From Actinobacteria bacterium IMCC26077 (GTDB lineage Bacteria > Actinomycetota > Actinomycetes > Nanopelagicales > Nanopelagicaceae): 64,000 nucleotides of DNA. Position numbers and translations under genes: made by a program. Below the pieces are notes generated by a model. It made no database searches. It was not told the origin of the DNA and saw nothing but the letters and a program-made list of their open reading frames with translations. Of the stretch, positions 27,276-35,990 are shown piece by piece. The stretch spans positions 496,001 through 560,000 of the forward strand of contig CP015606.1 of the NCBI GenBank assembly GCA_002284915.1. Reading direction: 5' to 3'. The first letter of the stretch is position 1. Each line of letters opens with the position of its first letter.

Positions 27276-28873
27276 AGAGCGAGCACGGCGCAAAGAATTT
27301 CTACCTGACGACGCCGATTTACTATGTAAATGATGCGCCGCATATCGGCCATGCTTATACGACCGTTGCTGGGGATGTCCTTACTCGTTGGCATCGCCAA
27401 CGTGGTGAGGGAGTTTGGTTCCTGACCGGCACAGACGAGCATGGGCAGAAAGTCCTGCGTACCGCTGAAGCCAATAACTCAGATCCACAGAGTTGGGCTG
27501 ATCGATTGGTAGAGAGCGCGTGGAAGCCGACATGGAATTCTCTCGACATCGCTAACGATGACTTTATTCGTACTACCGAGCCTCGCCATATGGAGCGGGT
27601 ACAGAAATTCTTGCAAGGGCTGAAGGATTCAGGCCATATTTATGAAGGTAAATATGAGGGTCCATATTGCGTTGGGTGTGAAGAGTTCAAATTGCCAGGA
27701 GATCTTCTTCCGGGGACAACTGAAAGTGAGAAACTCTGCCCAATTCACTCTCGCCCAGTTGAGTTGGTCAGCGAGACCAATTGGTTTTTCAGGCTTTCAG
27801 CATTCGTCGAGCCGCTCCTTGAGCATTATCGAAAAAATCCGCAAGCCTGTGAGCCCGCGAGCGCGCGGAATGAAGTTGTCGCCTTCCTCGAAGGCGGTGT
27901 TTCGGATTTATCTATCTCTCGATCGACATTTTCCTGGGGAATTCCAGTGCCTTGGGATACCAAGCAGGTGGTTTATGTTTGGTTCGACGCGCTTTTGAAT
28001 TACGCAACTGCAGTGGGACTAGGTGATGAGCCTGGCACCGATGGCGCCAAAACCTTTCAATCGAATTGGCCGGCAGATGTTCACCTAGTTGGTAAAGACA
28101 TTCTCCGCTTTCACGCAGTGATCTGGCCCGCGATGTTGATGGCAGCAGGCCTTCCAGTACCAAAGAAGGTCTTTGCCCACGGGTGGCTTCTGGTCGGTGG
28201 CGAAAAGATGAGTAAGAGCAAGCTCACCGGTATCGCTCCAGCAGATATCACCGATTTCTTTGGCGTTGACGCATTCCGCTACTACTTCCTCCGTGCGATT
28301 CCCTTTGGCACCGATGGTTCGTTCTCATGGGAAGACATGGTTGCTCGATACACGAGTGAATTGGCAAATGATTTTGGAAATCTGGCATCGCGTGCCATTG
28401 CCATGGTAGAGAAGTATTGCGAGGGAAAGATTCCTAATGTCGCAGATGAACCCACTTTGGCCGATGCCGCTCAGAGGGCAGCTACACGCGCTGATGAGTT
28501 GATTGCTGCTCTAGATTTCCAAGGTGGAATTCTCGCTATTCTCGATTTCTGCAAGAGCGTAAATGGCTATGTCACAGAGCGTGCCCCCTGGGTGCTAGCG
28601 AAGGATCCAGCGAAGAAGAGCGAGCTTGATCAAGTGCTGTATGCAACATGTGAATCACTACGCATCTTGGCAGTGCTCTTTCATCCGCTGATGCCAGAAA
28701 CCTCCGCGAAGTTATGGCGGGCTCTAGGCGCAGAGAACTTGGGAGAATTGAGCGCTCAACGCATCGACGATGTTGCTACGTGGGGGCAATTGAAACCCGG
28801 AACTGTGACAAGTCGTGGCGAAGTTCTCTTTCCTCGGCTACCTGAGAGCGCTAGCGAGGAGCAGCGCGGGTGA
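27272..28873 (+). CDS. metG: methionyl-tRNA synthetase MetG
   Basis: 533 residues. Class I synthetase: HIGH motif at 24-27 (APHIGHAYT) and KMSKS at 312-316. The connective domain holds CVGCEEFKLPGDL and LCPIHSRPVE, the remains of the zinc knuckle in the one-knuckle form. No C-terminal tRNA-binding (EMAP-like) domain follows the anticodon-binding helices, consistent with the short actinobacterial type. It overlaps both neighbours by 4 nt (rsmI, tatD), so one operon. Confidence 0.96.
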   Translation: MKSEHGAKNFYLTTPIYYVNDAPHIGHAYTTVAGDVLTRWHRQRGEGVWFLTGTDEHGQKVLRTAEANNSDPQSWADRLVESAWKPTWNSLDIANDDFIRTTEPRHMERVQKFLQGLKDSGHIYEGKYEGPYCVGCEEFKLPGDLLPGTTESEKLCPIHSRPVELVSETNWFFRLSAFVEPLLEHYRKNPQACEPASARNEVVAFLEGGVSDLSISRSTFSWGIPVPWDTKQVVYVWFDALLNYATAVGLGDEPGTDGAKTFQSNWPADVHLVGKDILRFHAVIWPAMLMAAGLPVPKKVFAHGWLLVGGEKMSKSKLTGIAPADITDFFGVDAFRYYFLRAIPFGTDGSFSWEDMVARYTSELANDFGNLASRAIAMVEKYCEGKIPNVADEPTLADAAQRAATRADELIAALDFQGGILAILDFCKSVNGYVTERAPWVLAKDPAKKSELDQVLYATCESLRILAVLFHPLMPETSAKLWRALGAENLGELSAQRIDDVATWGQLKPGTVTSRGEVLFPRLPESASEEQRG

Positions 28874-29727
28874 GTGATCGTCATAATCGGGATATTGATC
28901 GCATCCCAGCGCCGTTGCCGGAGCCATTGCCAACTCCCACAATTGATTCACACGCACACCTTGAGCTCATCGCAAAATCTGCCCCCGATGCACCAGAGGT
29001 AAAAGCAGTTCTTGATGAAGCAGCGTCGATCGGCATCAATCAAGTGATGCAGATTGGATATGACTTAGAACAATCTCGGTGGTCGGTCGGAGTGGCAGAG
29101 GCTTGGGTGGGTAGGGCACTTGCTGCTGTTGCGCTCCATCCCAATGAAGCTCCAGTAGTCGATGATCTTGATAATCAACTCCGTGAAATTGAGAAATTGG
29201 CAGAACACCCACGCGTCCGGGGGATTGGTGAGACCGGGCTCGACTATTTCCGAACTCCAGAGGAATTGCGTAACAAGCAGGAGTTCTCATTTCGTTCGCA
29301 TATCGCGATTGCCAAGCGAGCAAAGAAAGCGCTCATCATCCACGACCGTGATGCCCATCAAGATATTTTGCGTATTCTCCGCGAGGAGGGAGCGCCGGAA
29401 AAAGTGATCTTTCATTGCTATTCCGGAGACGCCGAAATGGCAGCAGAATGTGTTAAGGCCGGATATTTCCTCTCATACTCTGGCACAGTAACTTTTAAAA
29501 ATGCACCTGCATTACGTGAAGCCTTAATCCGGACCCCTGTAGAACAGCTATTGGTCGAGACCGACGCACCATTCCTAGCCCCAGCACCACATCGTGGTGC
29601 GCTCAATTCTCCCGCACAGATCGGTCGAACTATTCGTTTCATGGCAGAGGTCATGAACCGACCGCTGGAAACGCTCTGTGATGCGACTAGAGAGAATGCA
29701 CTTGCTCTCTTCGGCGACTTCAACTGA
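28870..29727 (+). CDS. tatD: TatD family metal-dependent hydrolase
   Basis: 285 residues. TIM-barrel hydrolase with DSHAHLE (first metal-binding HxH), GIGETGLDYFR, IIHDRDAHQDIL, FHCYSGDAEMA and VETDAPFLAPAPHRG, all TatD signatures. The family are 3'-5' DNA exonucleases or deacylases needing divalent metal. The start is GTG, overlapping metG. In mycobacteria rpfB follows tatD; here rsmA follows directly, sharing bases with the tatD stop. Confidence 0.93.
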   Translation: MSDRHNRDIDRIPAPLPEPLPTPTIDSHAHLELIAKSAPDAPEVKAVLDEAASIGINQVMQIGYDLEQSRWSVGVAEAWVGRALAAVALHPNEAPVVDDLDNQLREIEKLAEHPRVRGIGETGLDYFRTPEELRNKQEFSFRSHIAIAKRAKKALIIHDRDAHQDILRILREEGAPEKVIFHCYSGDAEMAAECVKAGYFLSYSGTVTFKNAPALREALIRTPVEQLLVETDAPFLAPAPHRGALNSPAQIGRTIRFMAEVMNRPLETLCDATRENALALFGDFN

Positions 29728-30578
29728 TGGAGACGTTAAGTGCTAGTGAAATCCGCAAGCTGGGAGCGGATTTGCAATTACGACCATCAAAATCACTCGG
29801 ACAGAATTTCGTCGTAGATGGGAATACCTGCCGAAAGATTGTGAGATTGGCCGGGCTAAAAGCGAGCGATGTGGTTCTTGAAGTTGGCCCAGGTTTAGGT
29901 TCGCTAACGATTGCATTGCTTGTGGATGCTGCCCATGTGATAGCGGTAGAGATTGATAACCGCTTAGCAAATCAGTTACCTAAGACCATGGCGGCGCACG
30001 CTCCTGAACGGGTAAACGCGCTCACTGTGATTCATGATGATGCGCTTAACGTCACAAATTTGGCGCTCAGACCAACGGTGCTTGTGGCAAATCTTCCGTA
30101 TAACGTTTCGGTGCCGGTGCTTCTGCATATCATGGAGAATTTCCCTAGCATCGAGCGCGGAATCGTTATGGTCCAAGCAGAGGTAGCGGATCGGTTGGCA
30201 GCGCCGCCCGGTTCGAAGGTCTACGGCGTTCCGAGTGTGAAATTGAAATGGTGGGCAGATTCACAGGTTGCCAGCCAGATTTCTCGTGAAGTCTTTTGGC
30301 CGGTGCCAAGGGTTGATTCCTCACTATTGGCTTTCTCGCGGCGAAGCGATTCGAGATTAGCTGATGAACCCTTGCGGAAACGTACTTTTGCCATCATTGA
30401 TAGCGCTTTTGCGCAGCGGCGGAAGATGTTACGTGCCTCGCTCGGCACTTTCTTGGGTAATAGTGAGAGCGCTTCAACGTACTTGAATTCGATCGGGATA
30501 GACCCCACCAGTCGAGCTGAGAATCTGACACTCGAACAATTTATTGCGATTGCGCGAGGCATTTCACCAGCAAGTTGA
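29727..30578 (+). CDS. rsmA: 16S rRNA adenine dimethyltransferase RsmA (KsgA)
   Basis: 283 residues. SAM-binding VLEVGPGLGSLTIAL, substrate-strand NLPYNVSVPVL, early KSLGQNFVVDG, and a C-terminal helical region ending in LTLEQFIAIARG. It dimethylates A1518 and A1519 of 16S rRNA, a late step in small-subunit assembly. The first base of the ATG is the last base of the tatD stop. Confidence 0.96.
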   Translation: METLSASEIRKLGADLQLRPSKSLGQNFVVDGNTCRKIVRLAGLKASDVVLEVGPGLGSLTIALLVDAAHVIAVEIDNRLANQLPKTMAAHAPERVNALTVIHDDALNVTNLALRPTVLVANLPYNVSVPVLLHIMENFPSIERGIVMVQAEVADRLAAPPGSKVYGVPSVKLKWWADSQVASQISREVFWPVPRVDSSLLAFSRRSDSRLADEPLRKRTFAIIDSAFAQRRKMLRASLGTFLGNSESASTYLNSIGIDPTSRAENLTLEQFIAIARGISPAS

Positions 30579-30591
30579 TTAGGGTAGAACC

Positions 30592-31500
30592 ATGACCGTG
30601 GTTAAAGCGCCTGCAAAAATCAATTTGCAGCTTTCTGTTGGGGCCAAAGGTGACGATGGATATCACGATCTAGCAACAGTCTTTCAAGCAGTCTCGCTCT
30701 ATGACGAAATCAAAGTGACTCCTGGCGAGAATGGTTCTGGTATCACTTTGAGATTTAGCGGAGATAATCCACATATCGCAAATCTTCCAACCAACAATAA
30801 GAATCTTGCTTACAAAGCTGCTCAATTATTTGCGCAGCGAAAGAAAGTCTCTTTAGACCTAGTGATTGAGATTCGGAAGCAGATTCCAATTGCTGGTGGT
30901 ATGGCAGGCGGTAGCGCAAATGCTGCCGGCGTTCTCGTCGCATTGGATTCGTTGTACGAAACGAAGATGACCAAGGATGAGCTGATTATGATTGCGCGTC
31001 AATTAGGCAGTGATGTTCCCTTCTCACTCACCGGAGGTACTGCGGTAGGAACTGGGCGAGGGGATCGGCTCACGCCAGCGCTCGCGCGCGGAACTTTTCA
31101 TTGGGTACTTGCTTACTCTTCGCAAGGTCTCTCAACTCCTGCAGTGTACGAAGAGTGCGATCGCTTACGACAGGGATTTGCGCAACGCCAGCCGCGAGTT
31201 AACGAAGAGCTTATGCACGCGTTGAGTAGTGGCGATCCTGTTTCTTTGGGGAAATCGCTAGTTAACGATCTTCAGGCAGCAGCATGTTCGCTGCGCCCGG
31301 CGCTCAAATTAGCGCTCTCAGCGGGAATGGATTCTGGCGCAATCGGCGCCTTGGTTTCAGGCTCCGGACCAACCGTTGCCTTCCTGGCAAAAGATGAAGA
31401 GGCTGCGATTGATCTTGCAGTCGCGCTCTCCTCAACCGGTGCAGTATCTCAACTTGGTCGAGCGCATAGCCCTGTTGGTGGACCGAAAGTTATCGACTAG
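30592..31500 (+). CDS. ispE: CDP-methylerythritol kinase IspE
   Basis: 302 residues. GHMP kinase with KAPAKINLQLSVG at the N-terminus (catalytic Lys), PIAGGMAGGSANAAGVLVAL phosphate loop, and a C-terminal GSGPTVAFLA motif. It is step four of the MEP isoprenoid pathway, feeding the cis-prenyltransferase encoded at 59 kb. TAGGGT sits 6 nt before the ATG and could be a -10 box or a weak ribosome site. It converges on the secreted protein gene with an 11-nt overlap. Confidence 0.95.
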   Translation: MTVVKAPAKINLQLSVGAKGDDGYHDLATVFQAVSLYDEIKVTPGENGSGITLRFSGDNPHIANLPTNNKNLAYKAAQLFAQRKKVSLDLVIEIRKQIPIAGGMAGGSANAAGVLVALDSLYETKMTKDELIMIARQLGSDVPFSLTGGTAVGTGRGDRLTPALARGTFHWVLAYSSQGLSTPAVYEECDRLRQGFAQRQPRVNEELMHALSSGDPVSLGKSLVNDLQAAACSLRPALKLALSAGMDSGAIGALVSGSGPTVAFLAKDEEAAIDLAVALSSTGAVSQLGRAHSPVGGPKVID

Positions 31501-33187
31501 TTCGAACCTTATAACCAGTGGGGCACTTTGGGTTAACGCCAGAAATCACTTTGACAGATTTACCTTTGATACAAGTGATCTTCGAGATTCTCGCTTTCGT
31601 AGGAACCTTGGTGGTTGGTACCGGTTGCGACAACTTAATCTTGATAGTTGGCGAAGAGAAGGTAAATCCTCGTGCATCGAGCTTCAGGAAATTATCTTTC
31701 TCCGACACAACGACTGTCGCAATCTGTTCTGCACCGTTACTAGAGACAACGGTAACGCGGGCTTCTATCGGAGCTTGGCTAAAACCGTAAAAACATCGGG
31801 CGGTATCTGAGCGAACGATAAATGTGTATTCGCCTTTGAACTCACTGCCATCCAGATTGTTGTGCATGCCAGCGACTCGGTAATCGAGTACTCCATCTCG
31901 AAATTTTGGTGGACCGGTTTCATAGACAGGTGCATTGGTGACCACAAGTCCGTGCAGTTTACTTTTGTCGGCGGAACACGGATTTGAATCTGCTGATTCA
32001 TATGCCGCTGATGCGAAATTCCACAAGATTGAATTAGTAGCAGGAGCTGCGTAAATACCGTTATTTTGGGCGGTAAGTTGGATTGGCTTGAATAATTCCT
32101 CGAATGCATCAAATAGCGCCCATCGATTATAGAGTTGGGAGAGCATCTTGGTATTCGCAACTTGAAGAAAATCCGGGTAGGTAAGCCAATTGCCATCAGA
32201 GCCTTTGATGTTGTAATTCATCTGTCCATCGAATTTATCTGAACCATTGAAAACTGTCTTCAAATATCGCTCTAGTCTCGGATATTTAGCGATTTCACTT
32301 TTCGGCAGCGAGGCCTTTAGTGGTGGCACAAAGGTAGGTTGCCCGCCGACTCGAATGAGGTTGAATTGGGAATCGATCGGAGTCACAGAAAATTCTGCAT
32401 TCTGCATACGTCCAAATAACCACCCAGTCAGAGATTTATCTTGGCGAATTGTTACGGCTACTTTCTCATTTCCACCAAAGTTCTCCGCAATTACACATAA
32501 GTCTTGATACGCAAAGAACTCACAAGTTGCGGCGCCAGATGGCTTTGCCTTGAGCGAGACCGGGATGATTGAACCCTTGAAATCAAAAGTTCCAGTGGCG
32601 CAGGTGTCCCCAGCGACTTTGATTGCTGCGAGTTGAGCAACGTTCCTCAGGTCTCCGCAATAGTAGGAATATCGCGCAAGTAAGTGCGCCATGTACATCC
32701 GATAGCTGCCATCGCTTGCGGCGAGATTACTTCGCCATAGCGAGATCCCACCACCTCGAGGTATCAAAAGTTTGCCACCGCTGGCAGAGTCAAGGTCAAA
32801 AGATTTACTCGGGATAGCGGCTCCAGTTGCCTCACCCAAAAGCGTTAACTTCTCTAATTCCCCATTGGCTTGGGAAACTTCAACGCCCTCAATGCATCCC
32901 CGGTCTTCTGGACCGGAGCATGGCGTCTCGATCAAATCTGCTAACAATTGTTTCGACCCAGCACAATTTGGATCATCCCAACCTGTGCAGTACGTGATTC
33001 CAGAAGACTTAACACCATTTCGTTCTGAAGCGAGCGAATAGAGGGTGGATTTCAACCAGTAGCCGAATTGTGAGTCGGTAACTGAGTATTCAACGGTGGG
33101 TACGACTTCTGCATGAACGGCAGGTAGCGCAAAACTTGAACTGAGAGCAAGTGTGATTACTAATAGCGCACCGCGTAATCTTCTCAA
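31490..33187 (-). CDS. large secreted protein, paralogue A of a three-member family
   Basis: 565 residues. Signal peptide (cleavage near AVHA, residue 26), then a long extracellular region with few recognised motifs. Shared with the proteins at 49940 and 51680: TGWLFGRMQ (near 260), TARCFYGFSQAPIEARVTV, an EKDNFLKLDARGFTFSSPTIKIKL strand block, and a C-terminal tail TCIKGKSVKVI..PKCPTGYK with two cysteines. About ten further cysteines suggest disulfides in the oxidising exterior. I do not recognise an enzyme active site. The gene is third in an operon TetR-MarR-A: its ATG overlaps the MarR stop by 4 nt. Confidence 0.85.
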   Translation of the reverse strand: MRRLRGALLVITLALSSSFALPAVHAEVVPTVEYSVTDSQFGYWLKSTLYSLASERNGVKSSGITYCTGWDDPNCAGSKQLLADLIETPCSGPEDRGCIEGVEVSQANGELEKLTLLGEATGAAIPSKSFDLDSASGGKLLIPRGGGISLWRSNLAASDGSYRMYMAHLLARYSYYCGDLRNVAQLAAIKVAGDTCATGTFDFKGSIIPVSLKAKPSGAATCEFFAYQDLCVIAENFGGNEKVAVTIRQDKSLTGWLFGRMQNAEFSVTPIDSQFNLIRVGGQPTFVPPLKASLPKSEIAKYPRLERYLKTVFNGSDKFDGQMNYNIKGSDGNWLTYPDFLQVANTKMLSQLYNRWALFDAFEELFKPIQLTAQNNGIYAAPATNSILWNFASAAYESADSNPCSADKSKLHGLVVTNAPVYETGPPKFRDGVLDYRVAGMHNNLDGSEFKGEYTFIVRSDTARCFYGFSQAPIEARVTVVSSNGAEQIATVVVSEKDNFLKLDARGFTFSSPTIKIKLSQPVPTTKVPTKARISKITCIKGKSVKVISGVNPKCPTGYKVRTSR

Positions 33188-33699
33188 TTACCCATCTCCA
33201 AACTAGCGAGGATCGAACTCAGCAGGTTGGCAAGCATTGATTGCTCCTCCGGTTCAAGGCTCTTGAGCAATTCTTTCTCACGTTGGAGCAGGCTGGCAAG
33301 GGCAGCATCAATGACCTTGATTCCTTGAGCAGTAATTCTGACCAGTGTGCCTCGGCCATCAGAGGGATCTGGATATCGAGCGAGCAAACCATCACTCTCG
33401 AGACGATCAAGTCGATTAGTGATCGTTCCACTCGTGACGAGATTCTCGTGGATGAGCTGGCCTGGAGTGAGTTGGTATGGGGCGCCGGCGCGACGAAGTG
33501 CAGCGAGCACATCAAAGCCCCACGTCTCCAAACCATGCTCTGCGAATGCTGCTCTACGAGCGATATCCAAATGCCTAGCTAATCGAGTAATTCGGCTTAA
33601 GACTTCTAGTGGTGCGATGTCAAGATCGGGTCGCTCCCGTCGCCACGCAGCAACAAGCTCAGCTACCTCGTCGTGACGTTTCTGACTTTTATCGTTCAT
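33184..33699 (-). CDS. MarR family transcriptional regulator
   Basis: 171 residues. Winged helix-turn-helix with LTPGQLIHENLVTSGTITNRLDRLESDGLLARYPDPSDGRGTLVRITAQG; the DGR wing is the MarR signature. The N-terminus adds ~25 residues of charged helix. It overlaps the TetR stop upstream by 11 nt and the secreted protein start downstream by 4 nt. MarR proteins are usually small-ligand-responsive repressors; the targets here may be its own operon. Two regulators before a secreted protein is an unusual arrangement. Confidence 0.9.
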   Translation of the reverse strand: MNDKSQKRHDEVAELVAAWRRERPDLDIAPLEVLSRITRLARHLDIARRAAFAEHGLETWGFDVLAALRRAGAPYQLTPGQLIHENLVTSGTITNRLDRLESDGLLARYPDPSDGRGTLVRITAQGIKVIDAALASLLQREKELLKSLEPEEQSMLANLLSSILASLEMGN

Positions 33700-34351
33700 T
33701 CTTCATTCGACCCTCGAACGAGAGGCGCGGCTGTGCCTCAAGACCGCTTAAACCATTCCATGCGAGGTTCACGATGTGTGCGGCAACTTCCTCGCGCGTG
33801 AATGAACGCGCATCGAGCCACCACTGTCCGGTGAGAGCAACCATGCCAACGAGCATCGAGGCGTACATTGGAGCCATCTCACCATCGAAGCCGCGAGTAC
33901 CTAATTCTTCGATGAAGATATGTTCCACTTGCGCTGCGACCTCACTCAGAAGCGTTGCAAATGAACCACTCTGACCTCCAACTGGAGAATTTCGAACCAG
34001 TAGTCGAAAACCATCGCTGCGCGTCTCGATGTAAGTCAGAAAGGCCAGCGCCGCACGTTCTGCTCGCACCCGAGGTCGACCAGCCTCAAGCGTGCTCGAA
34101 ATCATTTCGAGTAGCGCGCGCATCTCACGATCGACTACGACCGCGTAGAGCCCTTCTTTGCTCCCGAAGTGTTCGTAGATCAGGGGCTTAGATACCCCTG
34201 CATTCGCGGCAAGCTCTTCAACGCTGGTTCCTTCAATCCCACTCTCAGCGAAAACGCGGACTGCAGTAGCGATTATCTGTTCGCGCCGCGCAGCGCTGGA
34301 CATCCGCGTGCGCTGCGCCCCAGGGGGCGCGGCGGGCGAGGGTGTGTTCAT
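33689..34351 (-). CDS. TetR family regulator upstream of MarR
   Basis: 220 residues from the ATG at 34351 (TTG at 34360 is possible). HTH: REQIIATAVRVFAESGIEGTSVEELAANAGVSKPLIYEHFGSKEGLYAVVVDREMR (about 24-76). The C-terminal domain is all-helical and ligand-binding. A TACCCT box ends 8 nt before the ATG. A TetR gene divergent from tRNA-Gln/glmU is also found in mycobacteria (Rv1019), so this regulator belongs to the conserved neighbourhood. Its ligand is unknown. Confidence 0.9.
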   Translation of the reverse strand: MNTPSPAAPPGAQRTRMSSAARREQIIATAVRVFAESGIEGTSVEELAANAGVSKPLIYEHFGSKEGLYAVVVDREMRALLEMISSTLEAGRPRVRAERAALAFLTYIETRSDGFRLLVRNSPVGGQSGSFATLLSEVAAQVEHIFIEELGTRGFDGEMAPMYASMLVGMVALTGQWWLDARSFTREEVAAHIVNLAWNGLSGLEAQPRLSFEGRMKNER

Positions 34352-34359
34352 ATCTGCCA

Positions 34360-34365
34360 AGGGTA
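34360..34365 (-). promoter_or_regulatory. -10 box of the TetR-MarR-secreted protein operon
   Basis: TACCCT on the minus strand, 8 nt before the ATG at 34351; it overlaps the alternative TTG start and argues for the ATG. Confidence 0.4.
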
Positions 34366-34426
34366 GTGGCCACTGGTGCGGCTGAGGCTGGTCGAAAGCG
34401 CGGCAAAAATGAGAGAGAATATGGGT

Positions 34427-34498
34427 TCCGCCATGGTGTAGTGGCTAGCACATGGGCCTTTGAAGCCCAGGGTCCTGGATCGATACCAGGTGGCGGAG
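34427..34498 (+). tRNA. tRNA-Gln(TTG)
   Basis: 72-nt cloverleaf. Acceptor TCCGCCA (34427-34433) pairs with TGGCGGA (34491-34497), discriminator G34498. Anticodon stem TGGGC/GCCCA encloses CTTTGAA, so anticodon TTG. CCA is not encoded. Placement before glmU is conserved in actinobacteria. Confidence 0.95.
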
Positions 34499-34556
34499 CG
34501 CACGCACACCAGAGGAATTCTCGAGCCGGTGATGTGCAGGGGGAGGTCGCCTTCCA

Positions 34557-35990
34557 ATGGGCAGAGTTGTCATCCTCCTTGCGGCGGGCGAAGGAACGCG
34601 AATGCGTTCAGATGTACCTAAGGTCCTTCACACCATTTTGGGTCGCACTCTGATTGGCCACGTCTTGTGCGCAACGGAATCTCTCTCGGCTTCTGAGCGC
34701 ATCGTTGTTGTTGGAGCCAAGAGTGAAGAGGTCACTGCAGAAGTACTTAGGTACGACAGCAGAGCAAAGATTGCACACCAAGAACGTCGTGGCGGAACAG
34801 GTCATGCGGTACGTATTGCTTTAGAGCAGATTGACTGTGGCGACGATGCGACTGTAGTTGTTATCGCCGGTGACGCACCATTGATAACTGGGCATTCACT
34901 CGACCGACTAGTCGCACTTTGCGAGAACGACCAGGTTGGAGCTGCGGTACTCACCGCTGATGTGGATGATCCGCATGGATATGGTCGAATCATTCGCGAC
35001 CCGGAGAATGGAATCTTACGAATAGTTGAAGAGAAAGATGCAGACGCCGACGAGCGTGAAGTGCACGAGGTGAATTCGAGCATATATGCATTCTATGCAG
35101 GTGCGCTGAAGAGAGCGCTCGCCGATATTAAACCTAATAACGCACAAAGCGAAGAGTATTTAACAGATGCTATCGAGATCATTCGCGCTAGCGGAAAGAA
35201 AGTTGTTCCAGTAGTGGCCGATGATTATTTTGAGATTCTCGGAGTTAATAATCGGATCCAATTAGCAGAAGCAACTGCAATCATGCGTGATCGAATCAAT
35301 CTCCACTGGATGGAAGCGGGTGTCACGCTCATTGATCCGCCCACCACATTTATTGATGCGACTGTAGAACTTGAGAGTGATGTCACGATTAAACCAGGCT
35401 GCCAGATCGAAGGCGTGAGCCGGATTGGGCGAGGCGCGCTGATCGGACCGGATACCCGACTCTTCAATTGCGAGGTCGGTTCCGATGCCGTCATCACCAA
35501 ATCGGAGTGCGACGGCGCGACAATTGGTCGCCATGCGCAGGTAGGTCCCTACTCCTTCCTCCGTCCGGGGGCGCACCTCGGTGAGGGCGCCAAGGTCGGC
35601 TCGTTCGTCGAGGTGAAGAATTCGTCGATTGGGGCTGGCTCCAAGGTTCCGCACCTCTCATATATCGGCGATGCCACGATTGGGATTGAGAGCAATATTG
35701 GGGCGGGAACGATAACCGCGAACTACGACGGGGTGGCCAAACACCAGACAGTTATTGGTGACCATGTCCGGATTGGCAGCGACAACATCTTGATCGCCCC
35801 GGTCGAAGTGGGCGATGGCGCCTATACCGCCGCCGGTTCGGCCATCACAGAAAATGTGCCACCCGGGGCAATGGGCGTGGGAAGAGGGCAACAACGGAAT
35901 ATTCTCGGCTGGGTAGGGCGCAAGCGTGCAGGTAGCGACTCGGCGAAGGCCGCTGAACGTGCAGGTAACGAAGAAAAAGGAGTGAAGTGA
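34557..35990 (+). CDS. glmU: bifunctional GlmU (GlcN-1-P acetyltransferase / GlcNAc-1-P uridylyltransferase)
   Basis: 477 residues. N-terminal uridylyltransferase: LLAAGEGTRMRSDVPKVLH, HQERRGGTGHAVRIAL, GDAPLI, DPHGYGRIIRD. C-terminal left-handed beta-helix acetyltransferase from ~250 on with hexapeptide repeats (IGPDTRLFNCEVGSDAVI, IGAGTITANYDG). It makes UDP-GlcNAc for peptidoglycan. GGGGGAGGT about 8 nt upstream is a strong ribosome site. The stop overlaps the prs GTG start. Confidence 0.96.
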   Translation: MGRVVILLAAGEGTRMRSDVPKVLHTILGRTLIGHVLCATESLSASERIVVVGAKSEEVTAEVLRYDSRAKIAHQERRGGTGHAVRIALEQIDCGDDATVVVIAGDAPLITGHSLDRLVALCENDQVGAAVLTADVDDPHGYGRIIRDPENGILRIVEEKDADADEREVHEVNSSIYAFYAGALKRALADIKPNNAQSEEYLTDAIEIIRASGKKVVPVVADDYFEILGVNNRIQLAEATAIMRDRINLHWMEAGVTLIDPPTTFIDATVELESDVTIKPGCQIEGVSRIGRGALIGPDTRLFNCEVGSDAVITKSECDGATIGRHAQVGPYSFLRPGAHLGEGAKVGSFVEVKNSSIGAGSKVPHLSYIGDATIGIESNIGAGTITANYDGVAKHQTVIGDHVRIGSDNILIAPVEVGDGAYTAAGSAITENVPPGAMGVGRGQQRNILGWVGRKRAGSDSAKAAERAGNEEKGVK

